From Enoplolaimus lenunculus (lineage: Eukaryota > Nematoda > Enoplea > Enoplida > Thoracostomopsidae), in contig JASANG010002125.1 in the NCBI GenBank assembly GCA_030248215.1, forward strand, positions 62,001-126,000: a stretch of 64,000 nt of DNA. The letters run 5' to 3'. Below are positions 56,793-64,000 of this stretch, one piece after another (position 1 is the first letter of the stretch; each line of letters begins with the position of its first letter). Below the pieces are notes generated by a model. That model did no database searches, was not told where the DNA came from, and worked only from the letters and a program-made list of their open reading frames with translations. Position numbers and translations under genes: made by a program.

Positions 56793-57662
56793 TGGCCAAT
56801 GTTACTTTAAAGGCCGTCCCATTTTCCCGGGACAGAAATGTACCAGGAGGACCCGTCCCATTTTCCCGGGACAGCAATCTACCAGGAGTACATTCAAAAA
56901 TATTAATTGGGACAGCGGGACAGATGAACGGAAAACAGATGTTAAAGCATGAAAGTTTCGAAAGTGTTTCATCTTTCTGACGACACAATTGAGGGGTGTA
57001 AATATTCACAAGTATTTCAATCAGTATTTCAAAATTTTTAAAGCAAAATGGCGGTTGCATCGAAATTTTGGCGCATGTTACGCCGAGGCCCGTCCCGCTG
57101 TCCTGGGACAACGGCAAGCAAGAGTGCAGCGGGCAGTGGGACAACCGGGATAGTGGGACAGCCGTGAAAACGGGACAGCCGGGACAACGGAACAGCTGGA
57201 ACAACGGGACAGCCGGGACAGTGGGATAGCAGGGACAACGGGGACAACCGGGACAGCTTTGAAAACGGGGACAGCTGGGGCACTCGGGACAGCTGGACAG
57301 TGGAACTGCCGGGACAGTGGGACAGCCAAGACAGCTAGATAACGGAGCTAAACTTAAACCAAAGCTGTATTAAGCCTAAACCTAAACTAAAGCGTAAGCC
57401 TGCGCCTAGGACAAGCCGAAGCCTACGCTCTAGGTTTAAGCCAAAGCTTAGAAGCCTGAAACCTAAATCCAAAACCAAAACCTTGGCCTAAAAGCATAAG
57501 CCTAATCCCTAGCCTAAATCTAAGCCGTAGCCTAAGCCTTAGCCTAAGACTAAGCATAAGCCTTACCCGAAGTTCTAAGAATAGCCTATTAAGCCTGAAC
57601 CTCGAACACATTAAAGCAGCCTGTTTATTGTTTCGGGACAGCGGGACGGCACTCTAAAAGTA
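56793..57662. mobile_element. MITE-like element carrying a GGGACAGC minisatellite and GCCTAA tracts
   Basis: Left end GGCCAATGTTACTTTAAAGG then CCGTCCC. Right end GGGACGGCACTCTAAAAGTA. Inside, 57085-57335 is a minisatellite of ACGGGACAGCCGGGACA-like units, and 57355-57605 is a run of degenerate GCCTAA units. The ends match the GTTAC-type MITE subfamily, so this looks like an enlarged relative. Confidence 0.55.
57085..57335. repeat. GGGACAGCCGGGACAACG minisatellite
   Basis: About a dozen imperfect 8-10-base units of GGGACAGC/GGGACAACG in tandem. Pro/Val/Ser-rich open frames across it on the minus strand are artefacts of the repeat. Confidence 0.85.
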
Positions 57663-58674
57663 AATATATGTTTAAGACTTAACGAAAAGATATGAGTGTA
57701 TCGTTGTCGATTGCGCAAAGTATTAATAAAGATCTGAACAAACGCAGAACGTAGTGTGAGACATTTACAGCGTTATATATAGCAACTGCTTTTTAAACGA
57801 TCAAAATATTGGCTCTCTACATCTCCAGGCTCGCTTCTCTGACGTATGGCCGGAATCTATTTGGGTGTGGAGCGCCAGCCATATATTTTTCCAAAAAATA
57901 CGGAAAAAAGAGAAAACAATATTGTTTGCTGAGATTCATTTTAGTAGGACCTTGATGCATCTGTGCCTTTAAATATTTGTTTAACGCACAAAATGAACAC
58001 GTCAATGGACCTTTTTACGGGGTAACTACATAGCTAGTGCGAAATAACAATTGTTGAAAGACAAAGTTTTCAATATTTAGATGATTAGAAATAATTTACC
58101 ACAAAACCGTATAAATTCAGGGTCTTTCATCTTTGATTGTAGGAACAGGAACATAGCCCTGTTTTCAGCAATGGCTTATTAACGTGTACAGAAATTGACT
58201 ACCAGGCGTGCGTCCATGGGTTTGGTGTCCAAACGGATCTTAACTATACTGCAGCAACGTTTTTTGGTTACCTTATTTCTTGCCTTTAGTTAGTTGTTTG
58301 AATTAAATCAATTAGCTGTTTAGAAAGTATTACTATAAAACGTTGAAAGCAGTGGAATTAGACAGATTCGGAACCAAACTTTGAACTGTAAACTAAGTAG
58401 CTAAAATAAGCGTGGAATGCGAATATAAAATTACGAGTTACAGATCTTTAAGAAAACACTTTACCGCAATGCCATGCTGCATGCTATCTGCCCCTCTAAC
58501 GTAAACTAATGTCAAATATAGATATGGACTGGATTCCAGGTCGCGACCGGCCACCAAAATGTATTGGGACCGGATAGTCGGATTGGTGAATTCCCCGTAA
58601 CCTTATGCCGTTTTTGTTAGAACAGGAGACATATGTTGAATGATTATTTCGGCAGTACTTTATAGCCCACTACC

Positions 58675-61600
58675 ATGAAATGCAGGTCTTCGCTAAATTA
58701 CAGTTTAGTCTGTTTGGTAGGCATAATGACTAACCTAGTTACAAATCTTGTTATTATTACTTTATTGTTCGTAACGGTTGTGAATGCGACTGACAAATTT
58801 GTCACCGTGTGGTTAAAATCAAAATGGCCGGATAGTTCGCTGTTAGCTGAATCAGCAGAATTTGTTTCAGAAGAAAGTAACTACATGTTTTGGCAGTTTA
58901 TAGAAAAAGTATGACATTATTTTTCGTCTGTTAGTAGTTGTATTTTGCGGTATGTTTGTTCTGAATAACTGATTGAAGTTAATTGGTGAAACTTTCTTCG
59001 TGTGAGCCGTCCCTACCGCTAATCCCTGAACGGTAACAGCAAATTCGGGTAATGACATACCCGTTAGACTTACACTATTTTATTCGAGGAGTTAACTCAA
59101 GAGAAAAAACTGGTTTTCCTCTCTTGGAGGAAAACCTTGAGATAAAACTCAAAAGAAGAGAAATTAATTGCGAGTTTTCATCTGGATTCAAAACTAGTTT
59201 TTAGAGTAATTTTGAGGAAGAGAACGTGTTATTTTGCTCATGAGTATGATTACATATTATTAAACTTTAACCCGAGTTCTGTTTATTAGTGAGTTCGACG
59301 GCTTCTGAGTTCTAAATTTGAAATCGAAACCCTTGTTAAGGCTGGACTCGGATGAACTCGCCCAGTCCCCTAACAATGCTATCATCTTAAACCATATCTG
59401 CTAAGATATCCCTAATTTACACGTCGTACTCAGTAACTATATGACGAAAAATATTTTCGGTTACATTTGATATTTTTGTTCATGCAAAACATCTCATTTT
59501 TGTTATGGTAAAGTTTTATATTGTTGCGGAACTATTGACTCGCCGATACGTATGCTAAATTTTGTGCAGTTACATAACGTATGTGTTTAATTGTAGTTTA
59601 AATGGTTTAGGTTTCCGCTTATTCACAGTCAGAGATGCGCGAATTTACGCAACGCCAACTGTATGACTTCATATTGAAAACGCTAGCCACATTTATGCCT
59701 GCGGCTCGAATAGATCTGCTCAAGTTTGCGCTATCCGTCCGTGCTCATTCGCCACAGGTTTGGGTTCATTAATTACTTGTCTGCTATTTCCTACTATATA
59801 ATTTGGGCATAGCTCCAGCTAACATTTACATTCACGTATATTCACTAATTAATTATATAAATACGTAAACCAGTCGTAGTGGGACCACATGTACTGAGCG
59901 AAGCTCGAACAGACTTAAGCCATTAAACTAATATACAAATTAGTCATTCTCTTATTATTCTTTTATCAGTTTTGGACGTTTATAGACACTATTCAGATTC
60001 CTCACATCCAAAAACCATTCAGTAACCCTTATAGTTAATGAAATATTGCTAAAAGTCCTAATACAGGCTTATATTATGCTAATGCAAATTAGCGATTAAG
60101 GAACTATTGAATTATTGGTTTTGAAGGTTTGTATACAATTTATTCAGGTTCCTCGCACCCCAAAACTCTTTATTGCTGAAATTAGATTGCTCGTATCCTT
60201 AATAATCAGTGAAATATTGTAAAAACTCCTAATTTAGGCTTATCACCCCGGGGTTTCGACTAACATTATTGCTTGCTATATTTAAAACCCATTTCATAAA
60301 AACGCTCGAAAACTACGTGTTCACACGTATTGAAAGCGAGATAAATCGCTTGAAGTGTCAGCGTGATGTACGCTCCTGTTTTCGAAATCATAGAGCTAAT
60401 ATTAAAATCATGGTTAACTATCAGATTCCTCGCACCCCAAATCCCTTTATTGCTGAAATAATTAGAGAGATATTGCTAAAAGTCTTAATTTAGGTTTAGC
60501 GATTTTGATAATGTGCAAATTAGCTATTAGATAACTATTCAATAATCGGTTTTGAAAATTTGCAGACAATTTATTCGGATTCCTGATTCCTCGTGCCCAA
60601 AACCTTTTGCCTTTAGTACTGAAAGTACATTGATTGTAGCCGTAATAATTAGTGAACCAGTCGTGACTACATGTGTTGAGCGAAGGTTTAGCACACGTAA
60701 CCAATTAAGCTAATATACAAATTAGTTATTAGCTAACTATTAATTTATCGGTTTTGGAGGTTTGTAAACAATTTATTCAGATTACTCGCACCCAAAAAAC
60801 CTTCAATAACCGAAATAATTTAAAAAGCCATTATTTTGGCTTATCATTTAAGCAAATATGCAAATTAGCTATTCGCTAACTATTCGATTATAGGTGGACG
60901 AAAAAGTTTATCAAAATCTGTTCAGCCGTTCCTGAGATTCTTTTCGGACGTACGGACGGACATCCACCTTTCGACCTAAAACGTTTCACAAAGCTCCGAG
61001 CTTCACTCGGAGTTTCGCGTCGCTCAAATATCTTAAAAAGTCCCAGTTTAGGCTTAACCAATTATGCAAGTTAGCATGTAGCGAATAAATGGCTTAAAAT
61101 TTTATAACCCTAATGCGAGGTTAACACCTCAGGATAATTGGTTTTCAAACAAAAAAGTTTATCAAAATCGGTTCAGCGGTTCCTGAGATTCTTTTCAGAC
61201 GGAATTACGGACGGACGGATATTCGCCTTTCAACCCCTGGGTACAAAACATATCACGTTTCGCGAAATTTCGAGTGTCACTCGGAGTTTCGTTTTGCTTA
61301 AATATCTTAAAAAGTCCCAATTTAGGCTTAACCAATCATGCAAATTGGCCTGTATCTACTAAAAGGCTTAAAATTTTAAAATACCAATGCAATGTTAACA
61401 CCCCAGGATGACAGGCTTTCAAACAAAAAATATTTATCAAATCGGTTCAGCGGTTCCTGATTGAAATGTTATTGCTTTGTGCAAGTGCTCACAATGTTTA
61501 TGTTTTATTGGTTTCAGGTTGAAATGTTTCGTCAAGTTGCGGCTGATGCCATCCCGGATCCGAGTATGTGTGATGTGTTTTTAGACGTACATGGTGAAAT

Positions 61601-64000
61601 TTTATGTTCTGTTGACGAAGTTGAAAATGCAATTGACCGTGTGGCGAAAAACAAATCTGTAGCTTTATCGGTAGGTTTGCTTGTTTTCTGGCTGGAATAC
61701 CAATGTTTAATTGAGAACTACGTATATAGATATGTTGGGCTGCCATCGCAGTAAATGTTGTGAAACACAAGAACAAGAATTGGAAGTTTTGCTAGAAAAA
61801 ATATTTGAATTTAAGGTCACAAAGCAGGTTGGGGACCAACCGTTTGTATCTTTGTTCAAAGCTGTGTAGAACAGTTTTAAGTATTGTGTAAGGGACACTT
61901 ATTTTGGATTTTAAATAGTTTGGGCACACATTAAATAGGTAACTTAATCGTTTTTGTTTCAGTTTACACTGTCCACTTTCTATAGTTTGTTAAACTATAT
62001 TTGTATATTTAATTACAGGTTGATCATCATTTTCATAGCAGTAATGTTGGCGCAGAAAAACGGGTAATACTATATGGCCAGCTTGGAACTGAAAGTTTTC
62101 GTAACGCGCATTATGCTATGAAAAAGTTAGCATCATCCCGCCACGTGGACTATATTTTTCGACATTTCGACCGATCAAAAATTGAAAATGATGACGGACA
62201 GCAGCGCGCGTACTTAAGCGGATACGATGTGGAACTTGCGATTAAAAGCACGGAATATAAAGCGCAGGTGGTATTTTCTACTGTTTGGGGACGCTTTCAG
62301 TAGATATTTATCTTTCTTTTCCTGATGTCTCTCTTCAGCTCTCTATGCACCCGGGGTAATATAACGCCGCTGCAAAATTTTGTTTTGAACCTCCGTCTGT
62401 TTATCTGCAAAAATGTTGCAAATTTCAGTCATGTTGTTTATTAACTAATTGCTGAATTATACTTTGTCCCTGATGTAGTTCTGAAGCAGTGGGATGGGAA
62501 TTAGGAGTTTGGGATGATGATTCCATGTTTGGTTTCAGGATGATTCTAAAATACAGGCAAACGTCAGTAGCGATACTGTGGTGGAAGAGGCTGAGTTAGA
62601 AACTGATTTACATGGCTTCAATTTCAAGGTAGTGCATGCTTGTGTTGTGAGCTTCGTTTAAAATAAAACATGAGTTTGCTTTTTACGTACGTATCTGCAT
62701 GAATATAATTGATGTTGAACAGAACGCTGTTCAAAAGTAGTGAATGGACTGGATAGTGGTTGCCAAATTTAGTTTACGAGGATATTTGCTTGCTTGGTAG
62801 TTGTTTCAATTCCTCAAACTATCATATTTATATTGCATTCGAGATTGCGTTTTGCCTGTGTACAACTGTGAATCGAAGTGTGCGCAATTAATTTCTTTTA
62901 CTTTTGTGTTTATATTAGGTGCTTAAACAGTTGCATCCAGAAAAAAAGGAGCAGTTGAATAATCTGAAGCGTCACCTACTCGACAAAGATGAATTGACAC
63001 CGCTGAAAGTGTGGCAACTACAAGATTTGAGCTTTCAAGCGGCGCAACGTGTGATATCTGAAGGCAAAACAGGTGCGTTGGCTGCGCTGCAAGATGTTTC
63101 GCAAAACTTTCCGGTACTTGCTCATGCGCTGACTCGAGTTGCTGTCAAGTAAGTCAAATAGCATTTGCATTAAAATTACCGTTGTGTTGTGGACAGTCAA
63201 AAAACCTTTTGTTGTGCATTAAACTTTTTTTCATAATAGTGTTAATATTGTAAAAGAGACGTATGTGTTATAGTTAAACACATGTGTTTACATTTGCCTA
63301 CTTTAGCGAAAACGGCATGGAAGGGTGAGCGGATGTTTATTTTGTCTAAAAATCGCTGTGTTTTTATTTTATAGTCCAAAAGTTCGTGCCGAGATTGAAA
63401 AGAATCAAGAAGAAACATTCGACGAGCTTAATCTATCGCCCGGTGAATCTGGTTTATTTGTGAACGGTTTGCAAATCGATCTCGAAACAACGGATATATT
63501 TTCGCTTTTGGATTTGTTGAAAAAAGAGGAAAAATTGTCTGCTGGGTTTTTTCGTATGGGCTACCGCCGAGAATATTTAACGCTGTTGACTAGGTGAGCG
63601 TTGAAATACGGTGAGATCAAAGCAAAATATGTATATATAGCTGTTTATGCGAATTTGGAATTTTTGGTCGATTTTATAAGTTGTGCCAGAAAATAACGAA
63701 AGCTATCGGTTAGTTTTAAAGAAATGCAATTTAAGACAATACCTGAAATTTATCATTTACACGGAATACACTGACTGTTGTGATCAGAACTATAAAATAA
63801 ATTGTCGCAATTTTAGATGATTCTGTGGAACATGCAAAATTATTGTTAATAGTCCCGATATTGTAATCGGTATTTGCAAGCGTTCCTCAACATATAAATT
63901 ACAGACGCTTTATATTTGAATTAAGAAGATCTGTTGCTTTTTAGTTTTGTACTAAACTTGTTTTGCATTCAGTGGCTATTCGAAATTTTTTAGTTGGCAA
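58675..64000 (+). CDS. UGGT1: UDP-glucose:glycoprotein glucosyltransferase, 5' part (7 exons), runs off window
   Basis: Exons: 58675-58908, 59611-59757, 61518-61670, 62019-62267, 62539-62628, 62919-63148 and 63375-63593; 440 codons plus two bases so far, of about 1,500 expected. The start ATG opens a long hydrophobic ER signal (TNLVTNLVIITLLFVTVVNA). Then come VWLKSKWPDSSLLAESAEFV, VDYIFRHFD, AYLSGYDVELAIKSTEYKAQ, LTPLKVWQLQDLSFQAAQRV, SQNFPVLAHALTRVAV and LFVNGLQIDLETTDIFSLLD. These are the conserved blocks of the N-terminal thioredoxin-like (TRXL) domains that sense misfolded glycoproteins. The catalytic glucosyltransferase domain is outside the window. The protein works in the ER lumen, re-glucosylating unfolded N-glycoproteins for calnexin/calreticulin. 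All introns are phase 0 except those after exons 6 and 7 (phase 2). A possible exon 8 starts at 63973 after TTTTGCATTCAG and is in phase, but too short to verify. Whether this is UGGT1 or the second paralogue is undetermined. Confidence 0.92.
59880..61470. repeat. Multi-copy AAGTCCCAATTTAGGCTTAACCA-type repeat, UGGT intron 2
   Basis: Several diverged copies in a row. Two clear ones (about 61020-61210 and 61290-61460) share AAAAAGTCCC, TTTAGGCTTAACCAAT, GCGAGGTTAACACC, AACAAAAAAGTTTATCAAAA and CGGTTCAGCGGTTCCTGA, followed in one by GACGGACGGAT. Earlier, AAATTAGCTATTAG-type and CAGATTCCTCGCACCCCAAA-type words recur from about 59990. Non-coding. Confidence 0.65.

Larger units (their letters stand above)
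55604..58674. other. Spacer between TTK and UGGT genes
   Basis: No exon was recognised. Contains a CTCCGG-rich element (56277-56541), a GTACTTAAGT-rich region (about 56610-56765, related to about 55200-55290), and a MITE-like element with a GGGACAGC minisatellite and degenerate GCCTAA tracts (56793-57662). From about 57700 to 58674, the likely UGGT promoter region, I see nothing recognisable. Confidence 0.6.

Noticed and set aside
56776-57329. Pro/Val/Ser-rich minus-strand frames
   Set aside because: Produced by the GGGACAGC minisatellite, not by coding sequence.
63973-64000. UGGT exon 8
   Set aside because: The acceptor and phase fit, but only nine codons are visible and they match no UGGT block I recognise with confidence. 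Noted in the gene entry only.

Overview
This is a window of AT-rich, intron-dense animal nuclear DNA. Six protein-coding genes can be rebuilt exon by exon. Every proposed intron is GT-AG and the codon phases agree across each junction. The innexin, a gap-junction protein of the invertebrate type, points to an invertebrate. Frequent interspersed TTAGGC/GCCTAA tracts match the nematode-type telomere repeat, so a nematode is my best guess. These introns are longer and far more repeat-laden than those of Caenorhabditis. The species assignment is inference.

Layout: (1) 2620-11480, plus strand: a nine-exon Cys-loop (nicotinic-type) receptor subunit of about 560 aa. Its last intron holds a roughly 1.9-kb array of a 55-bp repeat. 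(2) 17222-12624, minus strand: a four-exon, single-pass Golgi-type carbohydrate sulfotransferase of about 414 aa. (3) 21823-26757, plus: a five-exon TRM10-family tRNA methyltransferase resembling the mitochondrial RNase P subunit TRMT10C/MRPP1, with a decayed LINE in its second intron. (4) 34447-40242, plus: a five-exon innexin with a long hydrophilic C-terminal tail. (5) 44213-55603, plus: a 17-exon TTK/Mps1 spindle-checkpoint kinase of about 825 aa. (6) 58675 to beyond the window end, plus: the first seven exons of UDP-glucose:glycoprotein glucosyltransferase (UGGT). The genes belong to unrelated pathways (neuronal or muscle signalling, glycan sulfation, mitochondrial tRNA processing, gap junctions, mitosis, ER glycoprotein quality control). 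I see no operon or functional cluster.

The rest is dominated by short, non-coding, inverted-repeat elements in introns and spacers. I can separate at least nine families by their ends. The most striking family has at least 18 recognisable copies. Its ends read GGCCCATGTATAGAACAGGG or variants, and its interior is built from telomere-like TTAGGC units. Other families include a hAT-like element with 18-bp perfect ends, GC-rich CCGTCCGTCACCGT palindromes, GAGTTGA/GAGTCAA palindromes, and CCGGTT-rich elements. Several are nested in one another, which gives a relative insertion order. No rRNA, convincing tRNA, CRISPR array or intact autonomous transposon was found.
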